The notes under the pieces are model-generated. The model had not been told where the DNA came from, did no database searches, and saw only the letters and a list, made by a program, of their open reading frames with translations. From Chaetomium olivaceum (Eukaryota > Ascomycota > Sordariomycetes > Sordariales > Chaetomiaceae): a DNA stretch of 64,000 bases. The stretch covers positions 310,001-374,000 of the forward strand of contig JAYWVB010000002.1 in assembly GCA_039881045.1 (NCBI GenBank), read 5' to 3'. The position numbers were made by a program, and so were the translations under genes. How positions within the stretch are numbered: the stretch's first letter is position 1; every line of letters begins with the position of its first letter. Below are positions 52,699 to 62,197 of the stretch, one piece after another.

Positions 52699-55296
52699 GA
52701 TGTTCTCGCCACTGGTGACTGGCGGTGATGCTCTGAGGTCTGGTTCGGGATATCCGCAATCGTACAATGTTAGGTAGATTCCTTTACTTCGGCCCGTAAG
52801 GTGTAGACCACGTTATACCGCGGCGGCAGTTGATGCGAGCGGGAGGTTGGAATTCAGAATCCGTGGGGCACGTGGCGACTTTGTCTTGTTTTTTCATGGA
52901 ACAGGTTGCATTCTATTCGAGTTCGTGTTCGGTCTCGGTTATTATCAAGATCTCGGTCTGTTCTTCGTCCCCGAAACTTGGGGTCTTGGGGGGAAGAGCC
53001 ACCAATCAAAATCACATTGCTGGAATTCTTTACATGTCATTCCTGATACTCGGTGTTTAGCCATATATTACAATGCCACACCTGGTCCATCCTACCAAGT
53101 TACTACCTACGCCAAATACATCGTCACATTTCCCGATTAACGGGCTAGGCGGTACATAGCTGGGTGAAGAGGCCTAGAGAACTAAGGTATCACAAACAAC
53201 ATTCCATAACTGACGATCATATTGCAAAACACATAAAAAGACATCTTTCAATCATGACAAACATACCGCGACGGAGTCAGGACGGGTTGAACTGTGGAAA
53301 GAGACACTGTTTGACCTCGTCCCGCAATGGACGCGAGACCCTTCCATCGCCGCCATTGATAGCGTGCAGTGTGTGTCGCCGGTGGTTGAGTCTGACAAGG
53401 CCGAGTCAGAGTTCAGGGGTATAAGGACGTTGGACTGGCCCGAGCCCGATCAATAAACGACTATGATAGTTGTTCCTGGTTTAATGATATCCCATACGTT
53501 CTTTACGGGCAATCATCTTTGTTACTATGCCCCGAGGGGACTATTCAGCTCGAGCTATAACGGGCTAAGCGCGGGGCCGAACAACACTGGATAGCTCTTT
53601 TCGAGATGGTGGAGGGTGAGGACGACAAAGACGCCGAAAAGATCTTTTCTGCGGCGCAAAAATAGTCGCGCCCGTTCCCAAGACATCCCCCCCAGTCTTG
53701 AATGAGCTAGAAAACTCCAGGTTTTACCATCACGGCCCCCCCTTAAACAACATTCAGGTACGACATCACGTTCGTTTTAAACTAGGAATGGGTCTCGGCC
53801 CTACCTCTATGGATGCTGGCCAGGTTCTTGGCGAGCTCGTGCGGGACTCGGAACCACAGCGGGAATGTATGCAGACGAGACGCCCGAGGGGGCTGTCACC
53901 GCGACCGAGATGCGCAAGGACCCGGATCACCCGGAAGATAAAAACAAGACTAAACTGTAATTTATCTACAGGACGGAGTACGAAGCAAGGCAGCCGCGGA
54001 AAATCTACGAGGCCAAATTGAGGGAGCTCCGGCTGAAGTGGCCGTCGATGAGAGCGCAGTGTGAAGCTTGGCTTTTTTTCGGGCAGTTTCTCAATGTGAT
54101 GAAATATGGCCAATAAGGCGGGTAGATGGGCTGACGCAATGGAGAGGGGTGGAATTATGCGATTTGAAGACGCCTAGGGAGGTAGACCCGCGAGAAGGGA
54201 TGGGTTCAGGCTGTCACAGATTCCGAAAGGGGAGAGCTTCGGGGGGCCTTCAGCTAGGGCACCACCCACCAGGCTGCTGTGTGCAGTTCGCGAAAAGGAA
54301 ACCGAGGCTAGATGAGAAGCTGCCTAGGAAGCGTTTAGTCCTGAAGGTTGAGCTTGTTTGGAGAGGTGACGCCAAGGAGTATCACATCGGGATATGGGCA
54401 TAAAGGGCTGAGGAGATGGTGTTCTCACTCGGCATCAAACCTCGGCCATTCGCAACACAGTCCTTCGACAGTCCGAATAGGGTGGGTGACCGAGGTGACA
54501 TGTATGCCATTCTCAGCCAGGATCGTCCGTTTGAATCAGATCTAAGCTTACTTGTTGTGGCTTGGAGCTGCCTGGGCCACCCAGAAGAAAATTGAGCGTG
54601 TTCGCTTGGACGCACGTAAGGGGCTCGGACTCGAGACTTGGCCAAAACAAGCCTTCGGCGCTGGGGAGATCGAACAGAATGATGAACGCCACGACGTTTT
54701 TTTTTGCCCCGACTTTAAAGCTCCAGCAATCCTGTCTCAACCCCTCACCGTAACGGCGGTCTCGGCCCGCTGGTGACCAACCCGCAAGATCTCGCTGACT
54801 GCAAAGCGATGTCACCCCCAGGTCACCCCAGGAAGCTTCACCACAAACGGCCTTGTCGGTGGGCGATCTTCCGCGAGGATAACCCGGTCAAGCGAGGCTC
54901 CTCGGCCCTCCAGCGTCCCTTAGCGTCGGTAGCGTATGTGAGCACTGACATTTGTGGGAAAACGCGGGGCCTGCGCAAGAAAAAAGGGACTCGCCACCAA
55001 TGATGTGACGTCCCGAGACACCGAATCCTAATGCCAAGCATGGAAAAGCCGAGCGTCTGGGATTTTGATGTCGAGGTTGTGAACGGAATAAAAAGTAGAG
55101 GCGTTTAGGGCTCATGGTGAGCTTGCTCTTGCGTTCCCCGACCGCCACCTTTTTACAATAAACAACGGCGGTACCCAGGGACTTGGGTTGGTATGGGGTA
55201 TCATTCTCCTCGCTTGACGGAAACGAGTCCAGAACACCCCCTGGTTCCATTCTTCATATCGTAGCAATAAGTCCTGATGGGACGCTGCAGCACAAC
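52699..55296. other. intergenic 2.6 kb with degenerate coding remnants
   Basis: Lacks an intact gene. The stretch 53253-54116 holds broken coding-like pieces (separate entry). The part 54120-55296 shows only short frames. Confidence 0.4.
53253..54116 (+). pseudogene. decayed protein-coding remnant, family not identified
   Basis: Several pieces with clear protein-like composition lie in the same direction but different frames, each ended by a stop: 53253-53456 (LWKETLFDLVPQWTRDPS), 53579-53665 (HWIALFEMVEGEDDKDAEK), 53862-53960 (GMYADETPEGAVTATEMRKD) and 53973-54116 (AKLRELRLKWPSMRAQCEAW). They read like parts of one larger regulatory or incompatibility-type fungal protein that has decayed by indels and stops. 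No intact start, splice set or known domain can be assembled. Confidence 0.45.
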
Positions 55297-56609
55297 ATGT
55301 CCGACCCGCATGGTTTGACCCGACACGCTGGGCGGAATCATAACGGCCAGCAAGGGGATGGCAATCTCGGGCCGTACCTCAACCGCGTCGTCTGGTCTCT
55401 GGCGGCACTCTCAACTTTGTTTCTCGGCTTGCGAGTGTACTCTAAACTCGTAAGGCGGAGACAGCTATGGTGGGACGATTATTTTTTGATTGCGAGCTGG
55501 GTTTGCCGTTCCTTTTCTGCCTACCCTATGTTCTCTTACCAGATTGCAGACCAACTAACGGTTGCAGATCGCCCTCGTCGTCTCGGTAGCTCTACAATCG
55601 GTGGCAGTCACCTACGGCCTCGGGAACCACTACAACGATTTGGATAGTGAAGCCGTCAGCGCCGTCGCCCTATACTCCATTTCTGCCGGGTTCGGTTCCG
55701 TCCTCGCGACTTGCTGGAGCAAGACGTCCTTTGGTCTTTCCCTGTTACGCATCTCCACTGGCAAGACCCGAGCGTTCGTTTGGTTCATCATTGTCTCCGT
55801 CAACCTCGTGATGGGTTCCGTTGGTGTGATCCAGTGGGTGCAATGCTGGCCGGTCCAGAAATTGTGGCACTGGGAGATGGAAGGCTCGTGTTTCCCGGCG
55901 AATATTGTCCAAAACCACAACACCTTTGCGGCCGGTAAGGGGTGTCCGGTACCAGCGCGTGATTATGAGATGTGGCTGCTGACATACAACCTCGCGTAGC
56001 TTACTCGGGCCTGATGGATATCGTCCTTGCGCTTCTTCCATGGAAGATTATCTGGACCATCACCATTAAGAAGGGAGAGAATAGGTGCCATGGTGGCCAT
56101 GAGCACCGGTGTTCTGTGAGTTTACCTTGGAGTCGCCACCAATCAGATACATGTAACTAACTCCGAGGGTTAAAGCGCGGGAGTGATGGCCTTCCTCAAG
56201 ATCAAGACTCTGTATGTCATCGGGAACAACGACGGTGAGCATCCAACGAACAACCCCCCCTCCCCTCCCCAACGAGTTTCTTGAAGCCCCTAACAATCAC
56301 ATAGCCACAACGGTCGACCTCTTCATTTTTGGCACCGCCGAACCCGCAACTGCCATCATGGCGGCATCGATCCCGATCCTCCGACACCTCCTCCGTCGAG
56401 AATCCCAACCAAAACCCGCCGAGTTTATCCACCTGGCCGGGAATTGCCAACAGAAGGCAAGACAATCGCCAGCACCCGAGGAAGTCGACGATGGGGAAGG
56501 AAAACAAGGGGCTAGGGAGGCGTGGGCAAGGATCACTCACCGAGAACAAGCCCGTATACCTGGGGACGAGGGAAATGCGAGTGGTTCACGGTTAGCGATA
56601 GGTCCATGA
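55297..56609 (+). CDS. fungal rhodopsin-domain (SAT4-type) integral membrane protein (one frame break)
   Basis: Seven-helix membrane protein of the broad fungal 'rhodopsin domain' family; role unknown, often linked to sensing or secondary metabolism. Exons are 55297-55500, 55568-55934, 56000-56115, 56176-56234 and 56305-56609, with introns of 60-70 bases. Helices appear in VVWSLAALSTLFLGLRVYSK, WWDDYFLIASW, IALVVSVALQSVAVTYGLG, FGLSLLRIS, FVWFIIVSVNLVMGSVGVIQ and LMDIVLALLPWKIIW, then TAEPATAIMAASIPILRHLL. In exon 3 near 56079-56083 the frame slips (two bases missing or one extra) between KKGE and IGAMVAMSTGVLAG; the next exons need the corrected frame. About 350 residues. No CFEM domain is seen at the N-terminus. 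Confidence 0.8.
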
Positions 56610-57414
56610 CAGGGCTGAAGGTTTGGCGATGGGACCCGCTTGTAAGGCGAACTTGAACAGGCGTATTGCGAATTTATGATGATACCCAACCTAAATTTCC
56701 TCCTCGCGGAAGTACCGCCGTATCTCACCGTTTTCTCCTCCGGAAATAGCGGCGTTTAGTCGTGTTTTGGCCATTTCCGTCTCGAGTTCTTCCATGTATG
56801 TACGTACTTTATTCTGCCGGCATCAAAAGTCTCGGCGGCCTACCCATTGTCCGTGCGGACATAGCCATCATAGCCCAACTTAGTCACTCAAATTTGCTTA
56901 CCTTTTTCCTTATACTTTTGGAGAGTACCGGATTAGAATGGCATGTTCTTATTATAATATTTCTCCTCCTAAATTGAATCTAGTTTATCCTAAGCCTGCT
57001 CTACTCTCTTATCCTTTAGATTTCGTCTGCACGGTACATGACGCCGTTCTACCTTAATTAACACCTCAAGGCTACAAACTCTATAACTATCTTAGCAAAA
57101 CACACTGTCGAGCTGAATCAGCATCTCCTTAACGTTGATACAGTAGACTGAGCCTCATCGTCTACTTGCTTATTTTCTTTCTTCTCTTTTTTTCATCTTT
57201 GCTTTCCTTGTTTCTCTTTGCTTTTCATTCTCTTTTTCTTTTTCTTCCTTTCTTCTTAGTACGGACGTCTCAATTTTGCAGATCTTACTTGGAGCTACAA
57301 AGATCATGGTTTTACTAGTTATGGTAAATTCTTCGAATGATGGCCCCCGCATGTTAGGTGTGTGTGGCCGAGTAGCTACTTAACTTAAAGATAACAACCG
57401 TTAAAGCGTTTCCT
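56610..57414. other. AT-rich intergenic region
   Basis: About 0.8 kb, noticeably richer in A and T than the rest (e.g. 56880-57350), with a CTTT-rich pyrimidine stretch at about 57175-57260. No gene. The base composition would fit a RIP-affected or gene-poor patch, but this is not proven. Confidence 0.4.
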
Positions 57415-58917
57415 TTACGGCCCGGTACCACTTTCAACACTCGCTGTCTCTGGCCAGCCCTTAAAAGCTCCGATGGAATTCATGTCTCGAGTCGGGTCGT
57501 ACATTTCGCACGCCGAGCCGGTATTGTCGCGGTCCCACGCCCACTTGCGTACCAGGTCCTCCTCGAGGGTGTTAAAGATCCGCTTGACAACGTACTCGCC
57601 AATGTTAGGGAGAAACTTCCAGCTGTGGAACGAGCCAGCGCTGGCTATCACGAGGTTCTTGCACTTAGGGTGGTAGTCGATGATGAAATCCTGGTTCGGA
57701 CTGACCGCATCCCTGAACGGCCACAAAATACAATTAGAAGCCATCTTGCTAGGTGCTCTCTGAGAACGGAGACATACCAGCACATCCTGTAGCTCTCGAT
57801 TTCAATTCCAGGCACGTGGCTCCCGTAGGTATTTCTGACGACGTTGACCACCTCCTGCTTGAGCCCCTCGGGCACATTTTGGCTCCATGTCGTTTGGGTT
57901 TCAGTAGGGGGAGGTACCGAAATGTCCTTCCCCAGTCCGTTGTGATGTGTCATGTTGGTGAAGCTGACCTCGCAGTTGAATTTGAGGCGGCCGTTGAAGG
58001 CCGGAATGCTCTCTCCTAGTCACACAAACACAGCAAATGGATATGGTCAGTTACACCTAACACATCAGGCCCCAGAAAAGGAAAGAGATAGCCTAAACAT
58101 GGCGGTACGAACCGTGGGTATGCCACATTCCAAGAAAGTGAACGGGGGCTGTGCTGAGCTTTTCTTCCTGCTCAGGTGGGTATCTCGCCTTGCACTGGAT
58201 TGCCGCGGCCGCAGTCAACCGGCCATTGACCTGCAGCTCGGTGCGCTCCGGCGCGGTATCGGCGAGGAACTTCTCTGTGTAGGCGCCGACGCACAGAATA
58301 ATCCGGTCAGCAAGGAACTCCCGCCTCTGGCCGCCCTCCTCCGAGATGACGACGCCAGCACAGTTTCCGTCGGCATCTAACACCAGCTTCTCAGCGGTCG
58401 CCTCGATGAACGTCACGCCGGCAGCGCACGTGGCGGCAAAGAAGCTGGCGACAGCCTCGTCGGCCTCGCCCCATCCGCTCTGGGGATTGAAGTAGTTCTC
58501 CTTGACGCCGCTCCAATTCGCGTCCTGGAAGACGGGGAAGCGAGTGAGGGCGTCCTCCTTGGACATGATCTCGGAACGGGTCTCGACGCCGAGGGCACGG
58601 TAGTTCTCAAAGGAGGCCCTGCCCATGCCGATCTCTTCGGCGAAGAGCATGCCGCACTCGTGGTAGTGGGGCCGGAAAACAGGGTCGGTGCGCCATGATG
58701 CCTGGGCGTCAATGGCCATCTTCATGTACAGTGGATCCGGGTAGTCGGCGCGGATGATCTTGTTGAAGTCGCTGGAGGCCGCCCCACGGTTGGCTCGGTC
58801 GCCGCGGTTACGGTCGATGAGGAAGACTTTGGCATTTGGGTGTGAGCGCCGGAGATGCGAGGCCGTCGACAGGCCAAAAACGCCAGCCCCGATTATGGCG
58901 AACGTGGCAGACTCCAT
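57415..58917 (-). CDS. FAD-dependent amino-acid oxidase (sarcosine/pipecolate/fructosyl-amino-acid oxidase family)
   Basis: Flavoenzyme of the DAO family oxidising secondary amines to imines with H2O2 release; likely a peroxisomal or cytosolic catabolic enzyme. Exons are 58113-58917, 57778-58015 and 57415-57712; introns are 97 and 65 bases and phases close to 446 residues. The N-terminal FAD motif is FAIIGAGVFGLSTASHLRR. Next come RGAASSDFNKIIRADYPDPL (covalent-flavin-type active-site region), NPQSGWGEADEAVASF and ILCVGAYTEKFL. The last exon has SPNQDFIIDYHP and NLVIASAGSFHSWKFLPNIG, typical of fructosyl-amino-acid/saccharopine oxidases. The exact substrate cannot be read. The C-terminus GTGP has no clear PTS1. 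The start at 58917 (MESATFAI) is chosen over 58950. Confidence 0.9.
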
Positions 58918-59329
58918 TTTTTCTGGGGTAGTTGGGCAATGGGAGCCCAAGGGGTAGAAGGCGGAATTTGGATGTGGATGGAGAGGCAGATCGTTAGGGT
59001 GCGATCATGTGGATGACGTGGAGCCTGAAAAGTTGAAATTGAGCCTGTAATATCTATTTGAGGCAATCGGATTCTGGGTTTTTTTATTTTGGTTATATTG
59101 ACTCCGAACGCCACTAACGCCATGATCTCCCGTTTCGCTGCGGCAGGGGCGTTGCACCCAGAGAGAAAAGAAGCTCGGGAGAAAAGAGAAATGGGAAAAC
59201 TACAACCCCACCTTCATGCATTACCGAGGCTTGGGCTGCGAGAAACCGTCCAACCAAACAACCGCCCGCCTAAAGTGTCCTGCGTACCACTTACACCGAA
59301 ACAAAAAACCACCCACAAGGAACAACTGC
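58918..59329. other. intergenic, no gene seen
   Basis: Upstream flank of the FAD oxidase and 3' flank of the hypothetical gene at 59330-59841. Nothing conserved is visible. Confidence 0.3.
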
Positions 59330-59841
59330 TCAGCCGCCGGACATGTGAAACCCATCACCTTCGTGGTCAGCCACAGAGCTGACCGAGCCTGCGCTTCCCT
59401 TCTTTAACTCCAACCTAACAGCCGTTAGAATTGCTCGCTGAGGTCCTTCTGATACACGTTTGTACCTTGAAGAACATCCAGCTGTTAGCAAATATCTCAT
59501 TTTAAATTGTCTGACTGGTGCCACATACCGATGCCAGGAGGGCATGCCCAAGCCCCCATATGAGAAACGAGGGATTCATCAACAAAAACGGCAGACGTTT
59601 TGGTCTCTGCGGGCGCACTTTCGACCTGCAGGTTGTTTTGTCCTTGCGGTTGGAAGGAGGCCGGCTTGCGATATGCCATGGTGTAGACATTGAAGGGCTG
59701 GTCGGCCGAATCAGCGAGCCACGTTTGTATGTGATAATTGCCCGATGTCTTTTTGTTTTCGCCATGCGGCGCCGTGGCGGTAGCCAGTCGGCGGGATTTG
59801 CGATGCGGCTTTGCAGCCGGTAGCGACTTTTGTTGGTCCAT
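59330..59841 (-). CDS. small hypothetical protein, two exons, C-terminus uncertain
   Basis: Function unknown. Exon 1 (59529-59841) starts MDQQKSLPAAKPHRKSRRLA and includes NYHIQTWLADSADQPFNVYT, AYRKPASFQPQGQNN and VFVDESLVSHMGAWACPPGI, which looks like real protein. A 47-base intron with GTATGT donor, GCTAACAG branch/acceptor leads to exon 2 (59330-59481); total 154 residues. Another reading of exon 2 in a different frame gives a short ending, LDVLQGTNVYQKDLSEQF, which looks more protein-like but needs a one-base change. So the last third is unsure. No signal peptide or membrane segment is present. Confidence 0.42.
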
Positions 59842-60521
59842 TGTCGGTACGTTGTGTCTCTTGGGTTCGGTCGAGTTGGAGGTGTGCAGTCGAAGTGGGA
59901 GTGAGGTTACGACCACAATTTCAAGGTTGGAGTTATCCCGGTAATGTTCAGATATGCAGACATTCGTGCGTAAAATCAGGCTTCGTCCAGGAACTTCTCG
60001 TTATATACTGATATCTACACATCACCTCTCGTCTTCATAGGCGAAAACCACAGTCACAGATGAGAAAACAAGCCCCAGAAATGTCTGCCCTTTGAGCGGT
60101 AGCGATGGTAGTGTGTTGATAAATCTGTGCCTGGTAGCCATCCTTGTTTTCTCATTTCGACTTTTCACGTGCCTGAGCCATCACTGCTGCCCTCCGACAC
60201 GACCCAGGGGGCATGGCATGCCCTACTCCGTTGTTCTCTCATTTTGCACCAGCCTCATTGTTCTCTTGGCACGCAGGCTGAGGAAGCTCGGCGCAATAGG
60301 GCTGGAGGGGTTCCCTCTCCAATCATCCTAAGAACCGGGAAGTCCGTGACCGTCGGTCTGTGGTGGGCCACTGGTAACAATAAGAGAAAATGCCTCGGGC
60401 TGCAATGCATGGAGCAAGAATCATGATGATGAAGCAGAAGAGGCAGGCACTGTTGTGTCGTGTCTATGGATAATAATGATAAAACTCTGGTATTTTTGGG
60501 GGAGGCGACATCCGAGCTGTC
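59842..60521. other. intergenic, no gene seen
   Basis: 5' flank of the small hypothetical gene and 3' flank of the C2H2 gene. Only short random frames. Confidence 0.3.
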
Positions 60522-61585
60522 CTAACCGTGACGTGCCGTCGTCTTGTGTCGGTTGAGTTGGTCGATTCTTGCAAAGCCCCTATTGTTTGTACAGCCGGGC
60601 AAATCGCACTTGAAGGGTCTGTCGTGCTTTTGCAAGTGAGCCCTATGGGCAGCAATGGCGTCAGCGGTGACATCTAACACAGCCACGACAAGAAACGGGA
60701 CGTATTGCAAAATACCTAAAGGTTGAGTTCCTCTCGAAGATGACCATCGTACCATCCGCATTCACCCCCCCCTTGTTGCACCGGAATGCGTGCGGACAAG
60801 TGTGTCGACCCTTTCCACGTTGGCCCAGATGGTTCGCATCCACTAACCCCATGGATGTTGACGATTGCGCGAGTGCCATTCCCGAAGATTCCGGATCCCT
60901 CCGTGGGGTGTCCATCGAGGTAGATATGTTGTAGGTTATTCCGGCGGGTGCGTCGAGACCCTCGTTGAAAATACCCGGGCTGTCAGGTATGCTTGGGAAT
61001 GAGTAGGGGTGAATCCCAAGCGGTGTGACGTCGAGGGGACTTGCGATAGACGGAGATAGTGCTGAGAGCGGCGGCGAGGCGGGATAACTGCCAAACAGTT
61101 GCGGTGGGGCTGGCGACTGGGTTGCGATGGGGGGCAGCTGTTTTGGGATTGTGGCGCTATTGTTAAACTCTTCGACCATAAGCTGCAACCTCTCGACGAG
61201 CAATCTAGTGTGGTCAGTGGGCTGTCAGTGGAGTCGAAGTCGGATTGGGTATGTTCACGCACCTGAGTCCGCGTTCCTTCTCGCAGAGATGGGTAATGGG
61301 GGTCAGGTCAGAGAAGTCGGTTGCATCTTCTACTTCAGCCATCTGCGAGTTGATGTATTCCGTTATTAGGGAGCCTTTGGCAAGGCGATCAGCCAGCCTC
61401 GGCAGAAGACATAGTACGAGTGAGATATAGGCCTCAATCGTGGCGAAAAGGCAATCTGTTCGTCCCTGTGACGAAGGATTCGCTATGTCGCGCGACTTCA
61501 GGAGACTCTCGACCTCGCGTCGAACGATGTCGCCGAGCTCCGGGAATCGCTGCGCCGGCAACTGTAACAACCCAGACGGGTCCAT
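60522..61585 (-). CDS. C2H2 zinc-finger protein, probable transcription factor
   Basis: Exons are 61263-61585, 60716-61204 and 60522-60642; introns are 58 and 73 bases and phases close to 310 residues. The N-terminal helical part (about 110 residues, FATIEAYISLVLCLLPRLAD) and a Pro/Ser-rich middle (SPAPPQLFGSYPASPPLSAL) precede C-terminal fingers. The first finger-like unit is CPHAFRC followed by FERNSTF and RAHLQKH across the second intron; the second is CDLPGCTNNRGFARIDQLNRH. The protein stops soon after (TARHG). Finger spacing is irregular but matches a recurring fungal C2H2 type. The start at 61585 (MDPSGLLQLP) is chosen; MTHPRHG at 61645 is possible. It is divergent from the next gene across about 610 bases. 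Confidence 0.8.
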
Positions 61586-62197
61586 TCTGGTCTCATTGCT
61601 GCGGCAGCGGCGGGTGGGACTGGTGCCGTGGCGTGGGTGGGTCAACGATTTGCGTTGGTGTCCGGCGCTAAGTCCGGAGCGAAGGCGGGAAGAGTGGGGA
61701 CCTGCCGAAGTCCGTCCAGAGCAGGGCGGACCGGTCGCCGGAAACGTTGCAGTCTCCTCAAAAAATGAGGAATGAGGAATGAGAAAACAGCGAGGCGGCG
61801 GGGAAATGAGAAATTACCTAGAGACGAGAGAATGGAGGAATGTGCTCAACCACAAGAGAACACCAGCCCCGCTTTTACCCCACGCCAATGTGTAAGTTCC
61901 TCCATGCATTCGTCGGTCAAGAGGGCAGTCGCGAGGCTCTGTCAGTGCCATCCAATGTGCTGGCAAGCGCCTTCCCGATTGCCCGGCTTGTGCGTGTGCG
62001 ACACTGCCGCTGCAGAGGTAAATTGCCGCGGCGGCTGGGTAAGTCCAATACAGTACCTCCATGCTCTTTTCTCCCCCGAAAATCCGTGAATCCTGACCGC
62101 TGTTCATGTTCCGAACATCGGGTCCGAAGCTCGCAGATCGCGCCATTCCGCTCTCACTCATCTCAGTTTTCATTTTACTCCACAAGAGACCACCCAG
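61586..62197. promoter_or_regulatory. divergent promoter between two regulator-like genes
   Basis: About 610 bases between opposite start codons. A gaatgaggaatgaggaatg-type short tandem (aaaaatgaggaatgaggaat) lies near 61760-61780. No other gene. Confidence 0.4.

Noticed and set aside
50909..58917. Secondary-metabolite cluster (P450, rhodopsin-domain protein, FAD oxidase)
   Set aside because: No polyketide, peptide or terpene backbone enzyme or cluster regulator lies between them, and they are separated by 2.6 kb of decayed sequence.
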